From the NCBI GenBank assembly GCA_029844215.1, contig CM056738.1:76996093-77060092 (forward strand): 64,000 nucleotides of DNA. Reading direction: 5' to 3'. Numbering within the stretch: position 1 is the first letter of the stretch; each line of letters starts with the position of its first letter. The notes beneath the pieces are model-generated. The model ran no database searches and was not told where the DNA came from. It saw only the letters and a program-made list of their open reading frames with translations. Shown here piece after piece: positions 28,979-40,876 of the stretch. Position numbers and translations under genes: made by a program. Origin of the DNA: Przewalskia tangutica. Taxonomy: Eukaryota; Streptophyta; Magnoliopsida; Solanales; Solanaceae.

Positions 28979-30069
28979 TTAGAATGGTTGGGGATATGAC
29001 TGGTTTATCAAAAATGAATAGTCTGGTTTTCGGTATTTTTGAGGATTCGAAAATGGAAAGATTGTATCATCGAAGGTGACATGACGAGAGATGTGAATTT
29101 GACGAGTGGACAAGTCATAGCACAGATAACCCCTATGGTTAGGTGGAAAACCGAGGAACACACAGGGTGTAGTTCTAGGAGCCAACTTATGAGGGGCGGT
29201 GGAGGTAAGATTGAGATAGCACAAACAGCCAAAGATTCGTAGGTGGTCATAAGATGGAGTCCTACGATACAGAATGTCTGTGGGGGTCTTGTTTTGTAGG
29301 GTGCTAGTAGGTAAAATATTTAGGTGGTGTTCTGCCATTTTGACAGCATATACCCAGAAAGATGATGACAGACATGCATGAAAGAGGAGGGTACGGACCA
29401 TGTTATTAATAGTGTGAATAATACGTTCAGCTTTACCATTTTGAGGTGAGGTATAAGGGCAAGAGAAGCGAAATATAATGCCTTGTTGGGAGCAAAAGTT
29501 ATGGAAAGCCGAATTATTAAATTCACGTTCGTTATCACATTGAAAAGATTTTATGGATTTTTTAAACTGAGTTTTAATAAATCTGTGAAACTCAAGGAAT
29601 TTAGCAAAAACCTCAGATTTGAATTTGAGTGGGTAAATCCATGAAAAATGTGAGAAGTCATCTAATAAAACAAGATAGAATTTTTGGCCTAGAGAGCTAA
29701 CAACAGAAGAGATCCATAAGTCAGCATGAACAATATCAAATGGTGAAACTATAATACTCATTGAAGACATAAAAGGGAGATGAGTATGCTTGCCAAGCGG
29801 GCAAGAAAAACAGTTTTGGGCAAGTTTCTCATTATTACATTAAATACGTTGATTATGTCTAAGAAAGGAAAAACATGATCTCTTGGATGTCCGAGCTTGT
29901 TGTACCAGGTGGATGAAGACAATGCAACAAGGGAGACTGGTGGTTGAGTTCTGACAGTGGAAGAGTTGGTGAAAGGGTAGAGGTCTCCCACACTATTGTA
30001 GCGCGTAAGAATTATCTCCGTATTGAGATCCTTCACAGAGAAATCAAAAGGGTCAAAATTGACAGACAC
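28979..30069 (-). pseudogene. integrase of element D
   Basis: The 264-codon frame 29770-28979 holds most of the core: DIVHADLWIS, LLDDFSHFSWIYPLK, SFQCDNEREFNN, FSCPYTSPQNGKAERI and YDHLRIFGCLCY. The zinc-binding part (WYNKLGHPRDH) lies in a neighbouring frame to the right. The third catalytic Glu of NGKAER is present. One frame change separates the two parts. Confidence 0.87.
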
Positions 30070-30117
30070 CCAATTATTATGAGTGAATTTTCTAACAGAT
30101 ATTAATTTTTTAATAAT

Positions 30118-30363
30118 TTAGGGTGCGTAGACGACATAGTTAAGTGAGAAGGAGGGATGGAGTGTGTTATCATAACCTGCAATTGGAATGTTATGACAAT
30201 TGCCAACAGTAATGTATTGAGGATACTTTAACCGAAGCAGTTGAGAAAAGTTACCTGAAGAGTTGGTCAGGTGTGATGTGGCTCCGGAATCCATATACCA
30301 ATTATTGTCGGGCTGTTGTAGAGTGAGAGTATTGAAAGTTTGGCCCAAATAAGTGGGTTGCAT
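30118..30363 (-). pseudogene. protease of element D
   Basis: The frame carries PDNNWYMDSGATSHLTNSSG and NYVVYAP, the copia protease active site and the block before integrase. It overlaps the end of gag in a different frame, meaning one indel has split the polyprotein. Confidence 0.82.
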
Positions 30364-31435
30364 CCACGAATCGAGGAAATCGCTGGGCCGACATCGATGG
30401 GTGCGCTGAGGAGATAGGCTTCTGGTCTTTGGAACGAGGACACTGAGCCGCCATCGCTGCCAAATCGCCTGGGCTTTGCGGCTGGACCGCCATCGTTACG
30501 CTGATTGTTCGACCATCGCCGAGGCGCGCGAATCGCCGCTGTTCTTGGACATTCGGCCACTGCTGAGGCGTGGCTCGATCGCCGCCGTTGTCCTTTTCCT
30601 TTGTCGCGGCCCTTTCCTTTGTTTCCTTGTCCATGATCTCTGTTGCCTCTGCCTCTACCGCGGTTCTGCTGGTGATGGTCCAGCGGTGGTGGAGCAGTGA
30701 TCGACGACTGCAAGTTTTCAACGGCTAGTGTTTTTTTATTGTGCTCGTTCTGTTTAGCACGCCGTGTTTCTTCCAACAACAATTGTGAACGCGCCTTGTT
30801 GAAAATTGGAAATGGATCAGTCTGTTGGATCATTGTTGCAAGAGTGTCATATTCCCCCTTCGGTAATCCTGCAACAAGTTGTAGTATCATCTTAGTTTCA
30901 GACACAACAGTCCCAACATGAGAAAGTTGGTCTGCGACAAGTTTTAGTTGTTTGCAGTATTCTGTCATGTTGTTGAAATTATCAAGGCGTGTGTTGTTGA
31001 ACTGCTCCTCTAAATACACAACCCTAGTATTTTTATTATCCTGAAATATTTCCTCCAGGCGTACCCAAAGTTCGCGTGCCGAAACACCTGTTTTTAGGAT
31101 AGTACACAACAAATCCTTTGAGATGGTACCATAGATCCATTGTTTGACAATAGCGTCAAGACGACGCCCTGTTGAATCGTCAATGTCAGATGGGCGAGAG
31201 ATTGACTCATCAATATGGTCGAGCACGTTGTAGGCACATGCATGAATATAAAATAGTTCCACCAACATAGACTATTGACAGTCTTCTTGATGTTTGTGAC
31301 AGCAAAAGCCGGATGAAAAAAAGACTTTGAGGAAGGAAGTGGAGTGTCAACTTTGCCAGAGGTAGAACCAGTAGATTTAGGAGAGGTGGGAGGAGACATG
31401 ATAGCCACAAGAGTAGAAATTCCAAGAAGAGGCAC
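30267..31435 (-). pseudogene. gag of element D
   Basis: The start MSPPTSPKST at about 31398 and FHPAFAVTNIK are N-terminal. A 333-codon frame (31268-30267) carries the UBN2-like capsid: ATISKDLL-like start, LEEQFNNTRLDNF, YCKQLKLVADQLSHVG and QLVAGLPKGEYD. It ends in an Arg/Gly/Lys-rich RNA-binding tail (RGRGRGNRDHGQGNKGKG) that takes the place of a zinc knuckle. One shift near 31270 joins the two parts. Confidence 0.85.
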
Positions 31436-31688
31436 CGCGGTGGGGGAGTGGGGCTGAGCGGCGGCCGAGAGACATGAGAATGGGAATTTCTAGGGTTTTG
31501 AGATGTTAGGCTATTGATACCATGTAAGATATTGGAATAATTTCCCTTCCGGATTTCTTTCATTAATCACAATATATATAGTTGTACAAATGTGATTGTT
31601 AATACAGTAAAAATCCTAAGTTACCTTAAATACATGATACTAATAAATACAATATATACTGTGAATATTTGAACAATATTCGCTAACC

Positions 31689-32184
31689 GTTATAATTGCT
31701 ACACTTGAATATCTTGTCCTATTTTACAATCTTTATTTTTCTTTAGCATGAGTTTTTATTTCAATTACTGGCGATTTATAAATATTTTAAATTTTCAATA
31801 TAATTTGATGTTTAAAATGAATTAATTATATTTTGTAGACTACTAAGTCATGTTCATTTGAATATTCATTTACTTTTTGATTTTAAGAAATTTGATTTCT
31901 TAAATAAAATTTACCAAGCCCATCAAAATAAATAGTCAAGAACTTCCATCATTTGATGAAAGAAATTATTTTGAGAATGGTGAATTAATGGAGAATTTGA
32001 TTAACGAATAAAAGGAAATATTCAAATTTCTAGAAATGTTATCCAAAAAAATCTTGATTCAATACTCCTCATATTTTCAAGTAGCGTCCCATGGTTTCTC
32101 TTTGGGTTATGTACTTATGTTCCAGTGGGCTGTATTTAGTTTGCTTCAATCATTTAGGGGTAATTGCTCATGGTATAGGGTAGG
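31689..32184. other. intergenic, nothing recognised
   Basis: AT-rich DNA without a coding frame, RNA gene or clear repeat. Confidence 0.4.
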
Positions 32185-32390
32185 TAGTGGCGGATTCGGG
32201 CAACAAAATCTGGTAGTATAAATATGCGAAGTAAAAAACAATTGTGAGGCAATGTGGATAGAGTGTGTAACGACGTCGTTTTGTGGCTATTGACAACAAA
32301 ACGACGTCGTTTTGTATTAAAAAAAGTTAAAAATTCTGGAAATTCTAGTGGTGCAACTGCACCATCATGCTGTTAGTGGATCCGCCACTA
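32185..32390. mobile_element. hAT-type MITE with internal palindromes
   Basis: TAGTGGCGGAT (32185-32195) and ATCCGCCACTA (32380-32390) are perfect 11-bp inverted ends. Flanks AGGGTAGG (32177-32184) and AGTGTAGG (32391-32398) match at 7 of 8 positions. Inside are the palindromes AACGACGTCGTT (32269-32280) and AAAACGACGTCGTTTT (32298-32313). Confidence 0.7.
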
Positions 32391-32613
32391 AGTGTAGGGT
32401 AACTTTCATATATATTACATATTCTATAACCTTTTGAATTGCAAAACTAAACACGAACTAGTGTAAACGATTGTAATTGCATCATTTATTAAATGAATAT
32501 TATTTTTGTGCATTCTTCGTGACTTTTGGTTTAAGTAACCAAATAACTATATTGGTGATTAAATCATATAATCAAAATAATTATTAGAGAGTTCTTCGGT
32601 AATGCTGATCGCA

Positions 32614-32833
32614 TACGTTTAATTTTGTTGTATGGTTGTGGGTGTGTTTGGTAATGTTTTCCTATTTTTTCATATTCATTTGGTCAAATGTTTTGAAAAA
32701 CATTTTCTCTAGGAAAATAAGTTTACGTTTAATTTTGTTGTATGGTTGTGGGTGTGTTTGGTAATGTTTTCCTATTTTTTCATATTCATTTGGTCAAATG
32801 TTTTGAAAAACATTTTCTCTAGGAAAATAAGTT
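32614..32833 (+). repeat. perfect tandem duplication, two 110-bp units
   Basis: Units 32614-32723 and 32724-32833 appear identical base for base, from TACGTTTAATTTTG to AGGAAAATAAGTT. The content resembles the end of a small DNA transposon (GTGTTTGGTAATGTTTTCC). The exact identity suggests a recent duplication or an assembly artefact. Confidence 0.85.
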
Positions 32834-32946
32834 TCTTATAAATAAGGAAAAAGACTTTCCTTATGAAAGTATGGAAAATAAGTCCATAAATGACATTTCA
32901 AATTTATTGTCTCCTCTACACACACCCAACATCCCCAACCTCTTGT

Positions 32947-33665
32947 TGAATTTTTGGGCTTTTTCCCTTCCTATGTAGATAAATAAAACACTCTTTGATC
33001 CTAGACCACATATCATTTTAGCCCACATATATATAGACTTAAGTGATCTGATTTTTAGGGTTGAACACAAAAAGAGGGAAAAAGAAAGGAATCAACTAAG
33101 TGAGAGAAATAGAGAGTTTGTCTTTGTTGAAAATTCTGTGCGACCAGCTTCGCGTTTTTGGCGATCCCCGTTTATCTAACCATTGAATTTGGTTGAACTT
33201 TTAACCGAGTGTTCTTAACACATTGTTATTCGTTCTGAACGGTTGAGATTGATTTTGGAGGTCTATCGCAGCAATTTTTGAACAGTCAACAATAGCAATG
33301 TTATTAATAATTTCTCTCTTTTTCTTCAATTGTATTGTTGTTGCTAGTGTTGCTCCTCATTTGACATTCATATTGTAGCCAATATGAAAAAATTAGTAAC
33401 CCTCATTTGAGATAGTGAAGTTTTGGACCTGTGGTTGTTTTCTTTTCACACTGAAGAGGTTTTTCACGTACGTTCGATGTCTCATGTATTTGATTTGTTT
33501 GCTTGCCTTGTTGTTTTGTTGTTGGTATAGCTGTAGAATGAATTTTCATTTATGCTAGATTTTATTGTCTTCTCTTAGTTCAAATAGTGTGGAAAATTTT
33601 GACTTGGTTATTTCATCCGCTGCTACCCTATCGTGCATTTGGGTAATGCTTGTTTCTTGCTAACA
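32947..33665 (+). repeat. 5' LTR of element F
   Basis: TGAATTTTTGGGC ... TTGCTAACA, followed by AAG and the tRNA-iMet primer site TGGTATCAGAGC (33669-33680). It aligns along its length with 52815-53530 with frequent substitutions. Confidence 0.85.
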
Positions 33666-33714
33666 AAGTGGTATCAGAGCTTGAGGTTATCGCTATTGCT
33701 GATTGTTTATTTGA

Positions 33715-34180
33715 ATGATGGAGACAAATATGAGCAAGATGGTGTGTTTAAATGATAGTAATTATCACATTTGGAAAGGCAAGATAAAAAAAATTCTATT
33801 TGTCAAGAAAATGTATTTATTTTTTTCGCTTCTAATAAATCTGTGGCTATGTCAGATGAAGATTGAGAGTTTGATCACCTACATATTTGCGGCTACATCC
33901 GACAATGAGTTGAAGATAATGTGCATAATCATAATGTAAATGAGACACATGCTAGAAGTTTATGGGATAAACTCAAAACACTTTATGCTTTGTTCACCCG
34001 GGCAAGATGTCGAATATTTATAACGATCTGGTAGTTCAAGGTCGAGATAGAAGACTGACAATAACAAGTTGTTCATGCTTAAACAATTGATAAATATCAG
34101 ATACAAAGAAGACAACCATATTTCTGATCAAATAAATTATTTTCAGGGTATTCTTGACCAGCTTCTTATAATGGGTGTAT
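33715..34180 (+). pseudogene. gag N-part of element F
   Basis: METNMSKMVCLNDSNYHIWKGKI is the usual N-terminus of a copia gag. The frame degenerates after about 33840, although recognisable pieces (SLWDKL-like, LYAL-like) continue to 34180, where element G is inserted. The second half starts at 48651. Confidence 0.8.
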
Positions 34181-37100
34181 GTTGACACCCAATTTTGACA
34201 CTCATGTCTAGACAGTAGCTATAAAATTACACTAATTTTGCAAAATATTTTTTTATGATTTCTTATAATAAAATGCAGCGATAAAACATTAATACAGGCA
34301 TAAATTACGCACTTAGAGTCTCGCGCCCATATTTATTAATTTTAAGCTCTGTCATAATTCTTAATAATAAATAATAAATACATAAAATAATAATCTAATT
34401 AAGAAGTCCTATCTGCATGTAGCGTTTAAATAACTCAATTTTTTATTTTATAAGTTTTAATAACAGCATCACATTATAAAAATTAAGCACTAATTAAATA
34501 GCACGCCCGTCTTTATTTTTTAATCTCAAACATAGACTAATAAAACACCTAAATAATTTAATCACAATTTATTAATTTAATTTACCACTAATTAAATAAT
34601 ACACCTAAATTATAACACTACCCAAATTAATACCTAACTAGCCCAATCCCTTACTCAATTCGCCCAACCCAATCAAATAACCCGCAGGCCCAGTCCCTCT
34701 ACCCTATATCCAGCCCATCCGCCCCTTATTACCAAAGCACCACTACCTTCCCTCATCCTCTCCTCACGCTAAACCTAACGGCCCTATCCTATATCCACCA
34801 TCGCCATGATGTTATACCCGTGGTTCGCCCGACCGGCGGCCATGATCGGCCAGGCGTGGAGGCTGCCGCGCGCGCATGGCGCGTGAAGTCGCCATGGCCG
34901 CAGCATCGGTGGTTTGAGCTCAGCGCGCGCCGGAAGTTATGCGCGCCGAGGCGGAAATCGCGGAAAAACTTAGGAAAAGTCGATTTTTATTTTGAAAGGG
35001 CTGAGTGGGGACAAGTGTCCCCATCTGATTTTTACATGCGATATATTGACCAAGTCTTAAAGACTTGGTCATTTGTCATCTCTCTCTTTGAAAAACCTCT
35101 TCCTTCTCTCTAAATATTTCAAGCTCCTCCTTCTCTAAAAATCCAAGAGGATTCTAGCCTTAAGAAAATCAAAAATTAAAAGACAAGAAGGAAGCTTGTG
35201 GCTAGCTTGTGAAGGTGGTGGTGGTGGTATTCTTGGTAGAAAGGCTAGCAAATTGTTGGATAAAATTTGGCTAAAAGCTCTAAGGTAATGATTCTTCCTC
35301 TATTATTAGTTTATAGAGTTGCATGTTAAGAAGAAAATACTTATGGTGGTAAATAATGCTCTTAGAGTCATTGCATGCTAGAAATGTGGGTTGAATATGA
35401 AGGATTTGGCTAAAGAAATATTATGAGCATGTTGTAGCCTAAAAACCACCTTAGAATTGCTAAGTGTACTATTATAACTTATGGGGCAGAATTTTACACA
35501 CCCAAGATTAGGTGTGTAATCCCCTTTGTGTTGGTTTGGTTGTTGGGCCTTAATAAGGCGTTTGAATGTTGAAAAATCGGCCTTTGAAAAGGTGGCAAAG
35601 TGAGTAGAAACAAAGGAAATGCTGCCCAATTTTCCTTAGGAATTGATAACTTGAATTTGCAATGTCTACATTGAAGTTGGAGGTTAATAAACACACTATG
35701 GTTATTATAGGTTGACATATTACTTGCGGTAGTTGGACTTAGCAAGTGGATTGACCAAGGAGGTATGTAGAACTTTCCTATCTCTTGAGCATGAGTAGTT
35801 GTACCTATGTAGTACGGTAGACGTACAAGATTTGATATCTTTCACTTGTTTTAAAAGTAGATGCTACTTGTTTCCCTTCAAAAGTATAAGTCCCTTGGAT
35901 TTAGGGAAAATGTATTTGACAAAGGAATAACGCTAATATAATGACTTTATGGGAAGTTGGTGATATTAGTTTTTGGAAAGGTTCACAAAGAATGGTTTAC
36001 TCTAATTAAAACAAGTACGGGTAAAGGATTTGAAACTATGAAAGGTGGATTGATTTTTAGGCATTGGTTGCCTAAGGTTTTAAAGGAAATGAAGTCACTT
36101 GATTTAGAAGCCTATTATATTTCTAAAAGGAAATGTGACTTGTTTTGAAAAGAAATTGTAACTTGATACTATGGTGATTAGTATCTTGGAATCCTTGTAT
36201 AAAAAGAGTTTTTCTTAAAAAGTTAGAAGTACATGATACTTGGGTTGAATTCCCGGATTTTCTATTAAAAGACATGTTAGTGCCTTAGAATACTAAAATG
36301 AGAGGATATATTAATAACGTTAATAAGAAGTTAGGAGATTTCTTAACTTGCTTATGTTATGATAAGCCGGTAGTGCTTATGTATGATATGATAGGCCGGT
36401 AGTGCTTATGTTGTGATATGATAGGCCGGTAGCGCTTATGTATGATATGATAGGTAGAAGTGCTTATGTTATGTATGATAGCGGGATGAGCTATGTTATA
36501 TATTTGTATTATTACGGTAAACCCGGGTTATTATCTATGCCATGGATTTGCTACCCATGACGCGAGCGCGCAGACTCACGCGATCCCACCACGTGATCCA
36601 CGCGGGTGAAATAGTCCCACGCGAGTACGGCGATGGTACTCACGCGGGTCCACGGATCCATGCGGGTGAAATAGTCTCACGCGGGTGAAATAGTCCCATG
36701 ATGGCGGATGACTCACGCGGTCCACAGACCTACGCGGGTGAAATAGTCCCGAGTAGGATCGCTTAATGATACTACGCGCGAGGTACCTGCTTTGATCGTG
36801 AGCCTCCTATTTTTATGCTATAAGTTTTATACTTGTTACTCTCATTGTTAGTAAGGCAGAGTGCAAGGAAATTGATTTTTATCTATGACTCCAGCTTACT
36901 TTTGACTTATGATATTACTACAGTATTTTCCAGTTTTACATATTTGGTACGTTGCATCGACCCTTCCTGAGGTCTGCGCTCACGCCGCAGTGGGAAAACA
37001 GTGGTAGATCCTCATTCCTAGGATCTCTTACTCAGTGTCGTGAGCTCCATTTCTTCTAAGCTCGACTTTTGGTACGGTTCTCCGGTGTTGTGTTATTCTC

Positions 37101-40100
37101 AGACATTCAGGGCATGACGGCCCCTGTCCGTCATAGTGTTACTATTTCTTAGAGGACTGTAGTCTTGTCATAACTTTGGTTGTTAAACGATATAGTTTCG
37201 GTTTATGTACTTTTGGGGTAGCCATTTTGGGCTAGACTATTTATACCATTATGGTTGTTTTATTTTGAGTTCATATTCCATCGGTTTTCTCGATGTTGTG
37301 TCACAAGGGTGCGGTCAAGGCAGGCCACGGATCCGGTCGGTCGTGAAACAATGACTCACAAAACATCAGCCCTTCTTCACCATCATTTTCCCCCCCCTAT
37401 CGACTAAACCTTACACACAACCTAAACCTAAAGAAAGATCCGCCGCACCTTCCTTACTCTCGCACCTCGCCCCCCGTCGCCCCAGTCGGGATTCTCGCCT
37501 AAGAATCCGACGAGTCACCTACCAAATCTTCCCTAAATCAAAGCCAAAATCTTACACCAAATCGTGTGAAAATCATATCAAAATCAGCACTGAAGAATCT
37601 CAATCAAATCGTCTAAAATCAGTGAGAATCGTTCGAAATCAGTCCCTAGATGGTCACAAATCTTCATCCAAAATCTGTCCAAGAATCGAAGCTTACCTTA
37701 AACGAAAATCAGTTAATACCGAAACCCAATACTATATAAACCAACAACCTACACATGCAAAGGCATCAGTTTTTCGGTAAGGAGAGACCCGTTAAAAACA
37801 CAAAGGGGCGATGGGATTTCGATAGAGAAAAGAACCCACCCAGGAAACAGCAAGAACATTTGTAAACTCAGCAAAAACCGGGAGTTTTACGCAGAACAAC
37901 CCCCTTCAAATTCTTTTTTTAAAAAAAAGAGCAAGGGAAAGCAAATCGAAAAAAATCAGAGTAAAAATGCAATAGAAATCCTAAACGATAGCAGCAGGAA
38001 CAGAAGTTTAAACAAATATCTTTCTTCTTCGCATTATCAGCCAAGAACGAGGTAAAATTTCATTTCCCTTTTCAATCGCCTCGCAATACAATTCGAGTGG
38101 ATCGACGACTTGATATGCTGCCTCGGTTCGCTGTCCGGAGAAGGTAAATTCATCGTCCTTTGATCTTTCATTCGATTTACACTTCGTAATCTGTTTGATG
38201 AGGATGTGCTTGTCAGACGTGTTCAGTTTAATTTAACTGTCATTATACATGTTAAGTCGCTTTAAAGTATGTTTGGCGAATTTGCTGTTAATACTCACGA
38301 CCACGATGTGTTAGCTGAAGTATACAATTCATATGTGTGTATTGTAAATCTGTGTTCATGTCGCATAGTAAAACAACCCTCTTACCTGTTATGCTATCAA
38401 CTCGAACGGCCTATATAGTACTCGCAGTACATATAAGAAACTGTGTAATTAGAGCTAGGAATATCTGTTTTTTTTTGTAAATTGTCTTTCTATGTCTGAT
38501 TTTAATACCACTAAAGTCTATCCCAAATTGAACCCGAAAGTAGATAACAAATTGCCAACTGGTTAAACAAATCTGGAAATATCAATGAGTGAATAAAAGT
38601 CGTTAAGAGATCTGTTCAGAAGCTTATGTGTAGTTAAATGATTCAGGCAGTGACTAATTGATGCCTTGTTGAGGACAGGTGACTTGTCCAGATTCGAATA
38701 CATCATTACTGTTGATACCTTAATGTCAATCCGATACATCCATGCGGATAATTTAGCCCATACCCTTTTAAGAGATATCCATGTATCCTCGCATCAAGCA
38801 TAATATGAAGTTGTAATGGCCGTAAGGCCATGTTAATCTTACTGGCATATTCTTTGAAGTTGATATGATGTCTAATCAGTCCTCTTGAGATCGTTTCCAG
38901 CAGCATGTTATAGGTCCTATAGCCTATGTGTCTTGTTCAATGTGCTATATCGAGTTTAGATCTTCTGATGCCAGTTGTGATCCATCTTGAGGCCTTTAAG
39001 TTATAGGCAGGACCATGAAACTGTTTGACTATGTCTGTATATTGTGTCATATGTATGCCATACTAGTATCATGTATATCTTTCATATTCGATAGGTTATT
39101 GAGTGTATCATGTATGTAAGTTTAAAACTGGTCGAGAACAACTCGGTGTCCTTCAATACTATCTTGAATAGCTATCGGTTCATCTTTATACTTTAAAATA
39201 TGCTTGCTGAATTGATTGCCCGTTACAATATGGGATTACATGTTGAGTCATTTGGTTTGATATAGCAATAAGTTGAGAGGTTGTTGAATCCATCCTCTAA
39301 AATTGACTATAGATCAAGGGAAATCTCCCCTCTGCTTGGAACAAAAACTGAAATTAGTCCCTGGATAATTTTCTTGAGCTTGAATGAACTTGAGTGACAA
39401 TAATATAGCAGGAATCAATCTTTCCCTGTGCGACCTAGCATGCAGTATTTCAGTTTCCTAGTTGTAGTTCAAAATCCCAAATTCAGGCTTCTTAGTTGAT
39501 TTAAATAAAAAAAAACTGCATCTGTTCCATGTATGAGTTAAGAATGAAAGAAATTGGAATTTGTCCATTGCTTCTTGTAGCTAAAGTCCAAGGATTTGAA
39601 TAAACCTTGGCCCTGCTTTGCTTTATTGCATATTGTTTGTTAGCAGGCCCAACACTGGGCCGATACATTGTCTTTCATACCGTGCATATCTTAAGGTTGT
39701 TTTTTTGTATATTTTTATTATTATTTTTTATTTGAGTGTGGATTGGGCCAGCTTAATCCCTTTAATGGCTGAAATAAAGCAAGATATGTGTGTAACTTAT
39801 GTGTCAATGCTTATTATGTGATAAGGTTTAGATTACATACTAATCCTTATCTTTTTTTTTGTTTTACATGAAATGCATCGGAGCAAAAATGAAGAGTCTC
39901 ATGGCGAGACTCATCTTGAGCTACTTCAAATGAAGACCCGCATTTATGTGCATCCACCTCGCATAGGAAAATTTCAAACCGCGGCGAAAGGACATCGTCA
40001 TTCTTCGAGTCATCCTTATTAATTCATATCCTTTCCCCATTCATTTGTTGTAATTACTCGTCTAACATTACTCTAACATTAATATATATATATTTAGAAT

Positions 40101-40855
40101 AGCCTAAGCTTTAAGTCGCTATTAGAAAAAATAGTTCGACACTAGAAATTTGCTTCTCATTAAGTTAATTATTCTAGCTTGCTTAACTTATTTTTGAGCA
40201 TCTAATCATGAAACTAATGCATTTTAAAAGAATTAATAACTCTTTCATTAATACTATATAATTTATTATCCACCGACTTTGCAAACAAAGGCCTACCTTA
40301 ATCACTAAGTCAACTCTGCACAGTTATATTTTTTTTAAAAACTTCTTATATATAACACTTTATATGATCTCTTTATAAAAATTAACTTTATAAACAAATC
40401 TTATAAACTTTTTTCAGGTTATAAAAGAATGCTTTTTTTTTTTACTTTTAAATTTGCAGGCGCCTCTTCACTTAAATTTTTCAAAACATGCATGTTAGCG
40501 ATGATAATTACCATAGGTTTGACAGGACAACCGCAAGTTAGCGGATCTTAGAGGGTGCCTAACCCCTTTCCTCTAGATTAATAAAGAACTCTTACCCAGA
40601 ATCTCATTAAGTTTAGCAGACCATTAAAATGGAGTTAATGTTTACTTTAAACTAGTTAACATTTAGGTGTCCTAATTCACCCAAATTAATTAGGTGGCGA
40701 CTCCGCGAACCCTTTAGCATTTCTAGCCCATTTTAGCACTTTTAACATTTTAGCACCTCTTTAACATTTAACTCTTTTAGCATTTATTTTATTTTCTAAC
40801 ATTTTTATTAAGCAGGAGTTTATTCATAAAGTCGCGGTCGAAAAGGGGCGCGACA
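34181..40855 (+). repeat. 5' LTR of element G, interrupted by solo LTR H
   Basis: It matches 44521-48645 throughout, except that 34810-37350 is extra. Without H and its short target duplication its length is about 4130 bp, against 4125 bp for the right copy. No protein-coding gene is evident in it. Confidence 0.92.
34810..37350 (+). mobile_element. solo LTR H (gypsy type) inside the G 5' LTR
   Basis: The 2541-bp segment begins TGTTATACCCG and ends GTGAAACA, with ATGA on both sides (34806-34809, 37351-37354). The first 200 bp are GC-rich, then comes a promoter-like AT-rich section. It contains a run of ~33-bp repeats with AGGCCGGTAGTGCTTATG (36361-36470) and four or more copies of CGCGGGTGAAATAGTC (36602-36750). 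The start and size suit a chromovirus-type gypsy LTR. No internal gypsy sequence remains. Confidence 0.8.
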
Positions 40856-40858
40856 GAA

Positions 40859-40876
40859 TGGCGACTCCACTGGGGA
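40859..40876 (+). promoter_or_regulatory. primer-binding site of element G
   Basis: TGGCGACTCCACTGGGGA starts three bases after the 5' LTR and ends in the form expected for complementarity to the 3' end of a plant tRNA-Arg. Confidence 0.8.

Larger units (their letters stand above)
26800..31688 (-). mobile_element. copia element D, nearly complete
   Basis: Short LTRs (about 26800-26948 and 31523-31688) bound a 4.6-kb internal region on the minus strand with gag, protease, integrase, RT and RNase H. The primer site TGGTATCAATAGCC directly follows the right LTR (31522-31509) and the purine tract CTGAGGGGGTG precedes the left one. LTR copies differ by several substitutions and small indels and I see no clear target duplication. 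As in element A, gag has a UBN2-like domain and no zinc knuckle. Confidence 0.9.

Noticed and set aside
34820..35113. 97-codon GC-rich frame
   Set aside because: It lies in the GC-rich start of solo LTR H and has no recognisable domain.
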